A stretch of DNA of 43,229 bases from contig JANQMI010000234.1 of NCBI GenBank assembly GCA_028280165.1, forward strand, positions 1-43,229, written 5' to 3'. This DNA comes from Oceanicaulis sp. Its GTDB lineage: Bacteria > Pseudomonadota > Alphaproteobacteria > Caulobacterales > Maricaulaceae. Positions 26,468 to 35,501 of this stretch are shown in pieces (the first letter of the stretch is position 1; each line of letters starts with the position of its first letter). A program made the position numbers and the translations under genes. The notes under the pieces were generated by a model, which searched no databases, was not told the DNA's origin, and worked only from the letters and a program-made list of their open reading frames with translations.

Positions 26468-27856
26468 TTATTCGGCGTTCGGCGCAATGCCGCCGCCAGC
26501 TGCGAAATCGCCCGCAATTGCCAAATGCAGAGCGATGCGATTGTCCACGCGGTCTCCCCGCGCGGTAATCAATTGAGCGTTTGCATTGATCAGACGCGAC
26601 TGGGCGTCGATCAGTTCAAAAATCGTTGCGACACCAGAGGCGTACTGGCGTTCCACCAGCTCTAGAGCCTCTTCGGCTTCATTGACGGCGGTGGTGAGGG
26701 CGCTTACGCGCTCGGCCAAGCGTGCGTCGGCGTCGATTGCGTTTTCTGTCTCACGCAGCGCCGTCAGCGCGGTCTCGACATATTGAGCCGCCAAGCGGCG
26801 CGCATTGGCTTCCGTGCGATCGCGCTCGGCGCGCAACGCACCCCCGCGGAAAATCGGAGCTGCTAGATTGGCTGCAACCGTGGTGACTAGCCCGTCCAGA
26901 TCGAACGCGTCTTCCAGCGTCGTACCGCCATCACCGGTCGACGCGGATAGGCTCAGGCTGGGATAGAGCGCCTTGCGCGCGGCTTCGGCGGAGAAGCCCG
27001 CAGCGGCAACGCGCGCTGCGGCGGCTGTCAGATCCGGGCGGCGTTCAAACAAGGCTTCTGGTGATCCAGGGTTTGGGACCGCGTTGAGTTCAGGCAAGCC
27101 AACATCGCCGGCGATCGCACCGGCTGGATAATTGCCCAGGAAAGTTTCTAAGGAGCGCGCAGCCGAGGCTTCGACCTGTTCGCGTGTTGCCAGGCTGGCT
27201 TGGCTGGAGGCCAGCGCGGAGCGGGCGGTTCGCACATCAGAAGAACGCGAAACACCTCGATTAAACCGGCGCACAACAATCTCAAGCTGGCGGGTCCGCG
27301 TTGCCACGTCCTGACGGGCCAGTTCGGTCTGAAGGGCGGCTTCATTCAGCGCATACCAGGCACGGGCAGTGGAAGCCGCAATCGTCAAACGTGCGCCATA
27401 CCAGTCTGCCCGCGCTGCTTCCGCGCTGAGGGCTCCGGAGCGGGCATTGTCCGAGAGGCGGCCCCAAATATCGGCCTGCCAGGCTGCATCCAGACCGAGG
27501 GAATAAGAGGTGCCTGCGCTCGCGCCTCCATCGCGCTCTGTAACGCCAAGGCCGGCGTCTAGCGTGGGCAGGCGACCTGCATTGGATGAGCGGGCGCTGG
27601 CTTCAGCGGCGTCCAGGCTTGCGCGGGCAGCCAGGATTGTCGGATTCGCCTCAAGCGCCTCAGCCACCAATAACTGCAGACGCGCATCGCTAAAACCGGC
27701 GACCCAATCAGATGCGGACGGGCCGGTTTCAGCACTCAGCGCGGTGTAGCCGATCGGCGTGTCGATGGGGGCAGTCACCTCGAGCGAGGGGGTCGGGGTG
27801 CAGGCCGCGACACAAATCACGGCAATGAAAGGCGAAACTCTGCGAAGCACGTCCAT
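26468..27856 (-). CDS. RND efflux outer membrane factor, NodT/OprM type lipoprotein
   Basis: A 462-residue TolC-type channel of the NodT family. ATG 27856 follows GGAG directly (TTG 27865 is the alternative). The signal peptide ends in lipobox VAAC. The two OEP repeats are visible: LVAEALEANPTILAARASLDAAEA and later FERRPDLTAAAARVAAAGF (the PDL motif), each with long helices and short beta segments (AAWQADIWGRLSD; APIFRGGAL). It forms the outer membrane duct for the pump encoded downstream. It is first in the operon. Its upstream gap to phoR is AT-rich and holds a partial dyad near 27934-27958. Confidence 0.94.
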   Translation of the reverse strand: MDVLRRVSPFIAVICVAACTPTPSLEVTAPIDTPIGYTALSAETGPSASDWVAGFSDARLQLLVAEALEANPTILAARASLDAAEASARSSNAGRLPTLDAGLGVTERDGGASAGTSYSLGLDAAWQADIWGRLSDNARSGALSAEAARADWYGARLTIAASTARAWYALNEAALQTELARQDVATRTRQLEIVVRRFNRGVSRSSDVRTARSALASSQASLATREQVEASAARSLETFLGNYPAGAIAGDVGLPELNAVPNPGSPEALFERRPDLTAAAARVAAAGFSAEAARKALYPSLSLSASTGDGGTTLEDAFDLDGLVTTVAANLAAPIFRGGALRAERDRTEANARRLAAQYVETALTALRETENAIDADARLAERVSALTTAVNEAEEALELVERQYASGVATIFELIDAQSRLINANAQLITARGDRVDNRIALHLAIAGDFAAGGGIAPNAE

Positions 27857-27968
27857 ACGCTCCAATCGAATGGTTCAAGAATGACCGCAACCTACTGGGG
27901 GCTTCTTGAAAGTCAATCAAAACTTATCGAAAAACGACAAATTTTTCTCGAATTACGAAAAGTTCATG

Positions 27969-28125
27969 GGCCGGTCGGGTCTGTGTAACCTTCCATAACG
28001 AGGTGCGGTCTGCCTCGCATAGGAGTAAGGATGCAGGACAGACCTCAACTGGATGCAGGGTGCAAAAGGTTATGTTTGGTTGACAGTCCCGGTGAGCCGC
28101 GTGAAGACGCGGGTTACAACCGGCC
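27969..28125 (+). ncRNA. candidate structured leader RNA upstream of phoR
   Basis: The ends pair strongly: GGCCGGT (27969-27975) with ACCGGCC (28119-28125) and TGTAACC (27984-27990) with GGTTACA (28112-28118), 14 pairs with an 8-base bulge on one side. Nested inside are CATAAC/GTTATG (27994-27999, 28069-28074), a CGAGG/CCTCG hairpin (27999-28017, sharing C27999) and CCGCG-TGAAGA-CGCGG (28097-28112, sharing G28112). The loop bases GGTCTG (28007-28012) are complementary to CAGACC (28039-28044), a possible pseudoknot. GGATGCAGG occurs twice (28029 and 28051). It does not match riboswitch cores I know. It could be the phoR 5' leader or a free small RNA. Confidence 0.4.
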
Positions 28126-28152
28126 TGTCACAATGGCATGGTAGGAAAGACC

Positions 28153-29580
28153 ATGGACCGCGACCGCCAAAACCAGCCTCAAGGGCAAGCTGCGGGAGAG
28201 CCACGTCGGCGCGATGTCGTGCTAATGGCGTTGCTTGGAATCGCGGTGCTCGCGGTCCTGGCCTTTAGCGGTGAGTTGTCAGCGCCCGCCTTCCTTGCTG
28301 GTGCTCTCGCTCTGGCGGCGCTGGGCGTGGTGTATTTCCTCATCGCGGCGAGCGGTTCTGACCCAAGCCCGATGCCGCAGATCGCTCCAGTGCGTCATGA
28401 GGCCGTCCCCCAGACCAGTGAAATCCTGGTCGAGCGATTGCCGATCCCAGTGCTGCTCATCGGACCGGGAGGGCGGATTGAGCGGGCCAACCCAGCCGCC
28501 AGAGCTTTCCTGGGGCTTGGTGCTGAGCGCGGGCTCCTGTCGACGGTCCTGCGCCAGCCTCGTGTTCTGGAAGCTGTCAGCGTGGCTTTGCGGGGCGAAC
28601 GCGGAGCGACCGTGGAATACTCAACCGTGGCTCCGCTGGAGAGCCATGTGCGTGCCTTCATTGAACCGATCCGGCTGGATGTCACTGGACCTATGCCCTT
28701 CCGGGCTATGATGGTCCTGGCAGACGACACCTCTTCAAAACGGGCCGAACGGATGCGGGCAGACTTCCTGGCCAATGCGAGCCACGAATTGCGCACACCG
28801 CTCGCGTCTCTTTCAGGCTTTATCGAGACACTCAATGGTCCCGCTCGGGATGATGAAGAAGCGCGCGAGCGTTTCTTGGGAATTATGCAGGTGCAGACAG
28901 ATCGCATGCGCCGATTGATCAATGATCTGCTGTCGTTGTCGCGCGTGGAGATGAATGAGCATGTTCCACCCACGGGCGATGTTGATCTCAGCCTATTGGT
29001 TCAAGAAGTCGTAGAATCGCTGTCGCCCGTGGCTTTGCGACGCTCCATTAAGCTGTCCATTGGGCAATGTGACACCAAGACGGTCGTCCGCGGTGATCGC
29101 GACCAGCTGTTTGAGGTCGTGGAGAATCTGCTCGGCAATGCCATCAAGTATTCCAGCGACGAGGCGGAGGTCTGTGTCTGTGTCTATCATGATCGGACCC
29201 GGGACTCCGCGGAGCAGGCCCACGAACGCCTGACACCTGATTCGGGCCGATTGACGCTGACATCACCGGTGCTCGATGCGGACCAACGCTATGGCGTCGT
29301 TCGGGTGCGCGATGCCGGGGCCGGTATTGAGCGGCGCTTTCTGCCCCGGCTTGCGGAACGCTTTTTTCGCGTTGACGGACAGAAGAGTGGCCCAAGGTCT
29401 GGGACGGGCCTGGGCCTCGCCATCGTGAAGCATATCGTCAATCGGCACCGCGGCGGATTCTCGGTTGAAAGCGCGCCTGGCATTGGCACAGTTTTTTCTG
29501 TCTTTTTCCCCGTATCGGACAGCGGGGCTGAGGCCAATTCAACAGTTGAATCGAAGGTTGCAACCAGCACCGACGCATGA
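28153..29580 (+). CDS. phoR: phosphate regulon sensor histidine kinase PhoR
   Basis: A 475-residue membrane histidine kinase. I use ATG 28153 (AGGAAAG upstream) rather than ATG 28138. Two hydrophobic segments (about 22-40 and 46-66) with a very short loop are followed by a PAS domain (LPIPVLLIGPGGRIERANPA), HisKA with phospho-acceptor His211 (NASHELRTPLASL), and HATPase motifs NLLGNAIKYSSD (N box), VRDAGAGIERRF (G1) and GTGLGLAIVKHI (G2). The short loop and single PAS are typical of PhoR, which senses phosphate through the PstSCAB-PhoU complex and phosphorylates PhoB. It is the first gene of the phoR-pstCAB-phoU-phoB cluster, with a Pho box behind it. Confidence 0.93.
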   Translation: MDRDRQNQPQGQAAGEPRRRDVVLMALLGIAVLAVLAFSGELSAPAFLAGALALAALGVVYFLIAASGSDPSPMPQIAPVRHEAVPQTSEILVERLPIPVLLIGPGGRIERANPAARAFLGLGAERGLLSTVLRQPRVLEAVSVALRGERGATVEYSTVAPLESHVRAFIEPIRLDVTGPMPFRAMMVLADDTSSKRAERMRADFLANASHELRTPLASLSGFIETLNGPARDDEEARERFLGIMQVQTDRMRRLINDLLSLSRVEMNEHVPPTGDVDLSLLVQEVVESLSPVALRRSIKLSIGQCDTKTVVRGDRDQLFEVVENLLGNAIKYSSDEAEVCVCVYHDRTRDSAEQAHERLTPDSGRLTLTSPVLDADQRYGVVRVRDAGAGIERRFLPRLAERFFRVDGQKSGPRSGTGLGLAIVKHIVNRHRGGFSVESAPGIGTVFSVFFPVSDSGAEANSTVESKVATSTDA

Positions 29581-29613
29581 GGGCGGTTACGCCAAGCCCG
29601 GCGTGTTACAAAA

Positions 29614-29631
29614 CTGTCGTAAAGCTGTCAT
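29614..29631 (+). promoter_or_regulatory. Pho box (PhoB binding site) of pstC operon
   Basis: CTGTCGT-AAAG-CTGTCAT is two 7-bp direct repeats separated by 4 bp, one base away from the PhoB consensus. It lies 92 bp ahead of pstC and directly behind phoR, so the pst genes have their own phosphate-starvation promoter. Confidence 0.92.
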
Positions 29632-29722
29632 ATAGGGGTGACTGATCCGGCGCAGTTTCCGGCCCGTTCATTCGGGGTAACCCGATGGAGCAATCGGACC
29701 TGGCTCATCCGCTGGAGCACTT

Positions 29723-31414
29723 ATGCAGATTACGGTTATCGTCGCGCTCGCCTTGCTGGTGCTGACGGCGATCGGCTTTTTAGTCGGTCGCCGCCGAGCC
29801 ACGCGGGTTGCGTCGGGTCAACCATCGGCGCTGCATTCTCTGCCGAGCTATTACGGATACTATATTGCGATCTGGACCGGGCTTCCGGCGCTGACCTTGT
29901 TGTTCGCGTATGGCAGCTTCGGTTCATCTCTGGTCAACATCCTGACAATGGGGGAGCTGGAACGCGAAGCCGCCCCTCTCATCAGGGCCTATGAAGCCGA
30001 TCTAAGCGAAAGTCCGGACTACCAGACTCTCAACGAGGCGCTTGGGCAGATTGAGACCGAGATTGAGGCGACCCGCAATGCGTTGGAGCAGGCCAGGCAG
30101 GCGCGCGGGCCCGTGGATGGGTATCAGCGCGATTTGGGCGAGTTGACGCTGGATCGCAATGACGTGTCCGATGCCATAGAAAATCTGCGCGAGCAGATCG
30201 CCTTCGCCGTGGCAGCGCGGGCTCCAGATAGCGTAGCGGGACATCGCGCCCGGGCTGGATTTGAGTACTGGCGCGCCCGGCCGGACCGCCGGGATCTTTT
30301 CATTGCGGATGCCAGGGCCATCGCGTTTCAGGAGGGCTTTCCCAGTCGTGTAACGCCGACCTTAAACGCGGCGGGTGCGGCCATGGTCCCGTGGGAGTCC
30401 TTGTTTCGTTGGTCGTTTGCCGGCGCAGCGCTTGCACTGGCGGTTGGTGGATTGACCTGGGCGCGTGGCCAAGTCTCTGCCGGCTTTAGGGCGCGCAATC
30501 GGGTTGAGGGCGTAATCTCCATCGTCCTGTTTGCCACGTCGGTGATCGCCATCTTAACGACGCTCGGCATCGTCCTGTCGTTGGTCTTTGAATCGATCCG
30601 CTTCTTTGCGGCCATCGAATGGCGCATTCATGAATTCCTGTTTGGCCTGCAATGGAGCCCGCAAATTGGTATCCGCGCCGATCAGGTGGGACAGACCGGC
30701 GCGTTTGGCGCGGTCCCCTTGTTCGCCGGCACCGCGCTGATCACGGTGATCGCCATGTGTGTGGCGGTGCCCGTCGGCCTGTTTTCGGCGATCTATCTGT
30801 CAGAATACGCCAGTCCGAAATTCCGATCGGTCGCTAAGCCGGTCCTAGAAATTCTCGCCGGTGTGCCAACGGTGGTCTACGGCTTTTTCGCGCTTTTGAC
30901 CGTGGGGCCCTTCCTGCGCGAATTCGCGATCTTTTTGGGCTATGAGGATGCTGTCACCCAAAGCGCGCTTTCGGCCGGCCTGGTCATGGGGGTGATGATC
31001 ATCCCCTTTGTGTCCTCACTATCTGATGACGTGATCAATGCGGTGCCTCAGTCGCTGCGCGACGGCGCGTATGCCATGGGGGCGACCAAGTCTGAGGCGG
31101 TGCGACAGGTCGTGCTGCCAGCCGCTTTGCCGGGCATCGTCGGTGCCATCCTGCTGGCGGTCAGTCGGGCCATCGGTGAGACCATGATCGTCGTCATGGC
31201 GGCTGGTCCAGGGGCCAACTTGACGGCCAACCCCCTTGAATCGGTAACCACCATTACCGTTCAGATCGTTATGCTGATTACAGGCGATCAGGAGTTTTCA
31301 AGCGCTAAGACGTTGTCTGCCTTCGCGCTGGCGCTCGTCCTGTTCACTCTGACCTTGCTTTTAAACATTGTCGCTTTGCGCGTCGTAGAACGGTTCCGGG
31401 AACGCTATGAGTAA
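29723..31414 (+). CDS. pstC: phosphate ABC transporter permease PstC
   Basis: A 563-residue permease, much longer than the enterobacterial protein (about 320). The C-terminal 240 residues are the BPD permease domain, with AGVPTVVYGFFALLTVGPFL and the EAA-type loop SLRDGAYAMGATKSEAVRQVVLPAALPGI. The N-terminal part has two or three extra membrane segments (residues 3-20, 45-68 and about 230) and between them an extended helical region with heptad-like charge (LGQIETEIEATRNALEQ; ISDAIENLREQ-like), probably a coiled coil. Such extensions are known in alphaproteobacterial PstC. GGAG precedes ATG 29723. It overlaps pstA by 8 bases. With PstA it forms the membrane channel for high-affinity phosphate uptake. 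Confidence 0.95.
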   Translation: MQITVIVALALLVLTAIGFLVGRRRATRVASGQPSALHSLPSYYGYYIAIWTGLPALTLLFAYGSFGSSLVNILTMGELEREAAPLIRAYEADLSESPDYQTLNEALGQIETEIEATRNALEQARQARGPVDGYQRDLGELTLDRNDVSDAIENLREQIAFAVAARAPDSVAGHRARAGFEYWRARPDRRDLFIADARAIAFQEGFPSRVTPTLNAAGAAMVPWESLFRWSFAGAALALAVGGLTWARGQVSAGFRARNRVEGVISIVLFATSVIAILTTLGIVLSLVFESIRFFAAIEWRIHEFLFGLQWSPQIGIRADQVGQTGAFGAVPLFAGTALITVIAMCVAVPVGLFSAIYLSEYASPKFRSVAKPVLEILAGVPTVVYGFFALLTVGPFLREFAIFLGYEDAVTQSALSAGLVMGVMIIPFVSSLSDDVINAVPQSLRDGAYAMGATKSEAVRQVVLPAALPGIVGAILLAVSRAIGETMIVVMAAGPGANLTANPLESVTTITVQIVMLITGDQEFSSAKTLSAFALALVLFTLTLLLNIVALRVVERFRERYE

Positions 31415-33143
31415 AGCGACCAGCATCCGTGACGCGGTTAGTGCGCGCCTGCCACGCCGGCACAGGGCGGAACGGCGTTTCCAGGCCTATGGCCTGGCGG
31501 CCATCGTTATGGCGGTGATTTTTCTCGCCTTCCTGGTCGGTTCGATCATTATTCAATCGGTACCCGCCTTCACCGCGCACCGATTGACCCTGCCTGTCAT
31601 GCTGACTGAGGATCTGGTCGATCCGCGGGGAGATCGCAGCGAGGCTAGCCTGCGCCGTGGCAGCTATAACTCTGCCATGCAAGCGGCGTTGCGTGAGCAA
31701 TTCCCAGGCATTGAAAGCCGCACCGAACTGCGTGAATTGTTTGGGCTATACAGCGCGATCAACTCAGCCCGCCTGTTGTCTCAGGTGGTGGAGGATCCTG
31801 ACCTTGTTGGTCAGACGATTGAATTTGAGTTTCCGATTTCCGACGACGCCGATCTGTATCTGAAAGGCCAAACGGTTGATGAACGCCGCGAGGCGGGGCG
31901 CGCACCGATTACGCTGACTGTCGACGGTGAAACGGTGACGCTGAGGGGTGATGAGCCTGTTTTTGCGGTGTTTTCAGATCGATTGCGCCAGGCCATGACC
32001 CAGCGCGCTGAAGCCGATGAGGCCGAAGCCGCACGCCTTATCGCCACACTCGACCGGATTATTGACCGCGACGAGCGTGAAGTCACAGACGCTCAGATTG
32101 AACGCGCGCAACGCCGGGCTGAACGCTTGCGATTGCAGCTCGCCGATGCGTCGGGTCTGCAGTTGGGGCCGCGCGATCCAAGCCTTCTTGTTCGTGCGGG
32201 CGAGACGGTGATAGCGATCCGTTCGATTTCCTCCGACGGTCAAACTGCGCAGGGCGAGATCCTATTGCCTGCAGGCCTGGGTCCGCGGCGGGTGAGCGAT
32301 TGGGTGTTGTGGGAGATTGAGACCCCGGCGGCGACACGGCTCATCACAGACCGCCAAATCGTTTTCACCCGGACTCTGCGTGATCGCGGCCTTGTGCGAA
32401 ACGGCTTTAACACGCTGCTATTTGTCAACGCCGACAGCCGGGAACCGGAGCTTGCGGGGGTTCGCGGGGCGTTCGTGGGGTCAATCCTGACGATGGTTGT
32501 GACCATGCTCCTAGCCGTTCCGATTGGCGTGGGCGCGGCCATCTATCTTGAGGAATTCGCGCCGAAAAACCCGGTGACGGCCTTTATTGAAGTCAACATC
32601 AATAACTTGGCCGCTGTGCCGTCCATCGTGTTCGGACTGCTGGGATTGGCGGTATATATCAACATCTTCGGTCTACCGCGATCGACCCCTCTGGTGGGCG
32701 GCATGGTTCTGGCGATCATGACCCTGCCCACGGTCATCATTTCCTCGCGGGCCGCGCTGAAAGCTGTCCCGCCGTCCATCCGGGAGGCGGCGCTGGGGGT
32801 TGGCGCATCAAAGACCCAGGCGGTTTTCCATCACGTCTTGCCGCTCGCCTTGCCCGGCATGCTGACGGGCTCCATCATTGGCCTGGCTCAGGCGCTTGGA
32901 GAGACCGCGCCCTTGCTGATGATTGGCATGGTCGCCTTTGTGGCCGATCCGCCCTTTTTTGGGCTGTCTGGCTTTACTGAGCCGGCGACCGTCATGCCGG
33001 TGCAGATCTTTATCTGGTCGACAAGCGCCGAGCGGGCTTTTGAAGCGCGCACCGCGGCCGCCATCCTGGTCCTTTTGACCTTAATGATAGTCTTCAACGC
33101 GGTCGCGATTTACCTGCGCCGCCGGTATGAGCGGAGGTGGTGA
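31407..33143 (+). CDS. pstA: phosphate ABC transporter permease PstA
   Basis: A 578-residue permease, about twice the classical length. TM1 (residues 26-52) is followed by a long soluble extension (about 55-340) of the DUF3333 type found in alphaproteobacterial PstA, with a charged helical stretch (residues about 190-250: [35 protein letters not shown]). The permease domain follows, with [19 protein letters not shown] and the EAA loop [29 protein letters not shown]. The gene overlaps pstC and ends one base before pstB, so the three are translated together. Both PstC and PstA carry helical extensions that may interact. Confidence 0.95.
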   Translation: MSKATSIRDAVSARLPRRHRAERRFQAYGLAAIVMAVIFLAFLVGSIIIQSVPAFTAHRLTLPVMLTEDLVDPRGDRSEASLRRGSYNSAMQAALREQFPGIESRTELRELFGLYSAINSARLLSQVVEDPDLVGQTIEFEFPISDDADLYLKGQTVDERREAGRAPITLTVDGETVTLRGDEPVFAVFSDRLRQAMTQRAEADEAEAARLIATLDRIIDRDEREVTDAQIERAQRRAERLRLQLADASGLQLGPRDPSLLVRAGETVIAIRSISSDGQTAQGEILLPAGLGPRRVSDWVLWEIETPAATRLITDRQIVFTRTLRDRGLVRNGFNTLLFVNADSREPELAGVRGAFVGSILTMVVTMLLAVPIGVGAAIYLEEFAPKNPVTAFIEVNINNLAAVPSIVFGLLGLAVYINIFGLPRSTPLVGGMVLAIMTLPTVIISSRAALKAVPPSIREAALGVGASKTQAVFHHVLPLALPGMLTGSIIGLAQALGETAPLLMIGMVAFVADPPFFGLSGFTEPATVMPVQIFIWSTSAERAFEARTAAAILVLLTLMIVFNAVAIYLRRRYERRW

Positions 33144-33144
33144 C

Positions 33145-33978
33145 ATGGCCGATATTGAGTTCTTAGACACCAGCTCTGAACCGCGCGGCGACACGCTCTA
33201 TCACCCGGTGACCGTTGGGTATGAGACCAAGGTGGCCACGCAAGGTGTGTCGGTGCGCTACGGCGAAAAAGTGGCCTTAAAAGACGTGACGATGGACATC
33301 CCGTCGCGCGCCGTTACCGCCTGTATCGGTCCGTCAGGCTGCGGGAAGTCGACATTTCTGCGGGCGATCAATCGGATGAATGATACGATCGACAATGCCC
33401 AGGTGTCTGGCTCGGTGCTGATCGACGGTGAGGAAGTCAATGACCGCTCTGTCGATCCGGTCGTCCTGCGAGCCAGAGTGGGCATGGTGTTCCAGAAGCC
33501 CAACCCGTTTCCGAAGACAATCTATGAGAATGTGGCCTATGGACCGAAAATTCATGGATTGGCCGGCGATCGCGATCAGCTTGATGGGATCGTGGAGACC
33601 AGCCTGAAGAAGGCGGGGCTCTGGGATGAGGTGGCCGATCGCTTAACCCATCCAGGCACGTCTTTGTCCGGCGGTCAGCAGCAGCGCCTCGTGATTGCCC
33701 GTGCCATCGCGGTCAATCCGGAAGTCATTTTGATGGACGAGCCGTGTTCGGCGCTGGATCCCATCGCAACTGCGCGCATCGAAGAGCTCATTGACGAGCT
33801 GCGCGAGAACTACACGCTGATCATTGTGACCCACTCGATGGCTCAGGCCGCGCGTGTGTCTCAAATGACAGCGTTTTTCCACCTCGGGGCCCTGGTTGAG
33901 TACGGGCCGACCGAGGAGATTTTCACCAATCCGCGCGACCAGCGCACCCAGGATTACATCACAGGCAGGTTTGGATGA
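33145..33978 (+). CDS. pstB: phosphate ABC transporter ATPase PstB
   Basis: A 277-residue ABC ATPase. ATG 33145 follows GGAGGTGG; an upstream in-frame ATG (33127) lies inside pstA. Walker A is GPSGCGKST, the Q loop [19 protein letters not shown] is diagnostic of PstB, the signature is LSGGQQQR, Walker B is [13 protein letters not shown], and the H-loop His is in [12 protein letters not shown]. It powers phosphate import through PstCA. The gene follows pstA by one base. Confidence 0.97.
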   Translation: MADIEFLDTSSEPRGDTLYHPVTVGYETKVATQGVSVRYGEKVALKDVTMDIPSRAVTACIGPSGCGKSTFLRAINRMNDTIDNAQVSGSVLIDGEEVNDRSVDPVVLRARVGMVFQKPNPFPKTIYENVAYGPKIHGLAGDRDQLDGIVETSLKKAGLWDEVADRLTHPGTSLSGGQQQRLVIARAIAVNPEVILMDEPCSALDPIATARIEELIDELRENYTLIIVTHSMAQAARVSQMTAFFHLGALVEYGPTEEIFTNPRDQRTQDYITGRFG

Positions 33979-34024
33979 TGAATGCTCCAGCCTCGCTTTC
34001 CTCTAACCGCGAAAGGCGACCGCT

Positions 34025-34738
34025 ATGGTCACCCCTGTAAGCGCGCATATCGTCAAAGCTTTCTCTGAAGAACTTGAACAGCTCTCCGCTGATGTCTCGG
34101 CCATGGGCGGACTCGCTGAAAGCATGGTCACCGATGCTTTGGAGGCCGCGAGTACCCGTGATGCGGAATTGGCTGGCATCGTCATGGCGCGCGATGCCGA
34201 AGTTGATGAGTATGAGCGCACCATCGAAAAGAAGATCATTCGCTTGCTCGCCCTGCGACAGCCCATCGCACAGGACTTACGGACCTGCATCGCCGCGCTG
34301 AAAATCGTCAATGATGTCGAACGGGTTGGAGACCTTGCCAAATCCATCGCGCGACGCGTCCCGACCCTGATCGAGAGTGAACCAACGGAATTCGCCGCCG
34401 CTGTCGATGGCATGGGGCGATTGGTGCAAAGCCACCTGAATGAGGTGCTGGATGCCTACGCCACTGGCAATGCCGAAAAGGCCATCGCGGTGTGGGAGCG
34501 CGACGATAATGTCGACGAACACTACAACGCGCTTTTCCGCGAACTCGTCAACGCGATGGCAGATGAAAAATCGATGATCGAGCCCGGCGCACACTTACTT
34601 TTCATTGCCAAGAATCTCGAACGGATCGGCGACCACGCGACCAATATCGCAGAGGTCGTCCACTATCTCGTAACAGGGGCGGATATCGCCGAAACTCGGC
34701 CGCGGGGAACCCGGCCAACCTACCAGGGTGGGGAATAG
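34025..34738 (+). CDS. phoU: phosphate signalling protein PhoU
   Basis: A 237-residue protein with two PhoU repeats, each a three-helix bundle, bearing the metal-binding signatures: DAEVDEYERTIEKKIIRLLALRQP with DLRTCIAALKIVNDVERVGDLA in the first, and DDNVDEHYNALFRELVNAM with LLFIAKNLERIGDHATNIAE in the second. PhoU couples the Pst transporter to PhoR and prevents kinase activity when phosphate is ample. It begins 46 bp behind pstB and ends 2 bp before phoB. Confidence 0.96.
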   Translation: MVTPVSAHIVKAFSEELEQLSADVSAMGGLAESMVTDALEAASTRDAELAGIVMARDAEVDEYERTIEKKIIRLLALRQPIAQDLRTCIAALKIVNDVERVGDLAKSIARRVPTLIESEPTEFAAAVDGMGRLVQSHLNEVLDAYATGNAEKAIAVWERDDNVDEHYNALFRELVNAMADEKSMIEPGAHLLFIAKNLERIGDHATNIAEVVHYLVTGADIAETRPRGTRPTYQGGE

Positions 34739-34740
34739 TC

Positions 34741-35427
34741 ATGCAGCCGCATATTCTGGTCGTTGAGGATGAAGACGCTCTGTCGGAACTCCTCCAGTAC
34801 AATCTGAAGAAAGAAGGTTTCAGGGTGTCCATGGCCGCCGATGGCGAGGAAGCTCTGATGCTGGTCGAAGAGCGCCAGCCCGATGTGGTGGTGCTCGACT
34901 GGATGCTGCCCAAGGTCTCAGGTATTGAGGTTTGCCGCCGTCTGCGCAGCCGGCAGGACAGCCGCAACCTGCCCATCATCATGTTGACCGCACGCGGTGA
35001 AGAAGCCGATCGGATCCGCGGGCTCGATACCGGTGCTGACGACTATGTCGTCAAACCCTTCTTGATGAAGGAATTGTTTGCTCGGGTTCGCGCCGTCCTG
35101 CGCCGCATCCGTCCCGGTCTGGCCGAAGACAAGGTTGTGGTTGGCGATATTTCCATTGACCGGGTTGCACACCGGGTGACCCGCTCTGAGACCGAAGTCC
35201 ATCTCGGGCCGACAGAATTCCGCCTGCTGGATTATCTTATTCAGCACCCCGGCCGGGTCTTCTCCCGCGAACAGCTATTGGATGCGGTTTGGGGCTCTGA
35301 TGTCTATGTCGAAGCGCGCACCGTCGACGTTCATATTGGTCGGCTGCGTAAGGCCCTGAACAAAGCCGGAGAGGGCGACCCCATTCGAACGGTCCGCTCT
35401 GCGGGGTATGCGCTGAACGCGAGCTAA
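34741..35427 (+). CDS. phoB: phosphate regulon response regulator PhoB
   Basis: A 228-residue OmpR/PhoB-type regulator. The receiver domain has acidic EDED at the start, phospho-acceptor Asp53 (VVLDWMLPKVSG), the conserved Thr in MLTARGEEADR, and Lys in DYVVKPF. The winged-helix DNA-binding domain (residues 130-228) has LGPTEFRLLDYLIQHPGRVFSR and RTVDVHIGRLRKAL. When phosphorylated by PhoR it binds Pho boxes such as that at 29614. It is the last gene of the cluster; a terminator follows. Confidence 0.96.
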   Translation: MQPHILVVEDEDALSELLQYNLKKEGFRVSMAADGEEALMLVEERQPDVVVLDWMLPKVSGIEVCRRLRSRQDSRNLPIIMLTARGEEADRIRGLDTGADDYVVKPFLMKELFARVRAVLRRIRPGLAEDKVVVGDISIDRVAHRVTRSETEVHLGPTEFRLLDYLIQHPGRVFSREQLLDAVWGSDVYVEARTVDVHIGRLRKALNKAGEGDPIRTVRSAGYALNAS

Positions 35428-35450
35428 GCGCCTAAGCCCGTCGAAACAAA

Positions 35451-35480
35451 AAACCCCGCACGGCTTGGTGCGGGGTTTTT
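35451..35480. terminator. bidirectional terminator between phoB and gcrA
   Basis: An 8-bp stem CCCCGCAC / GTGCGGGG (35454-35461, 35468-35475) with a 6-base loop is flanked by AAAAAAA on the left and TTTTT on the right. It can end both the pho operon and the convergent gcrA gene. Confidence 0.93.
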
Positions 35481-35501
35481 CATTTTATGAACCGGTGAAG
35501 C

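Noticed and set aside
27934-27958. Operator-like dyad (TCGAAAAA ... TTTTTCTCGA) ahead of the RND operon
   Set aside because: The arms match imperfectly and lie in low-complexity AT-rich sequence; with no adjacent repressor gene it was not listed as a site.
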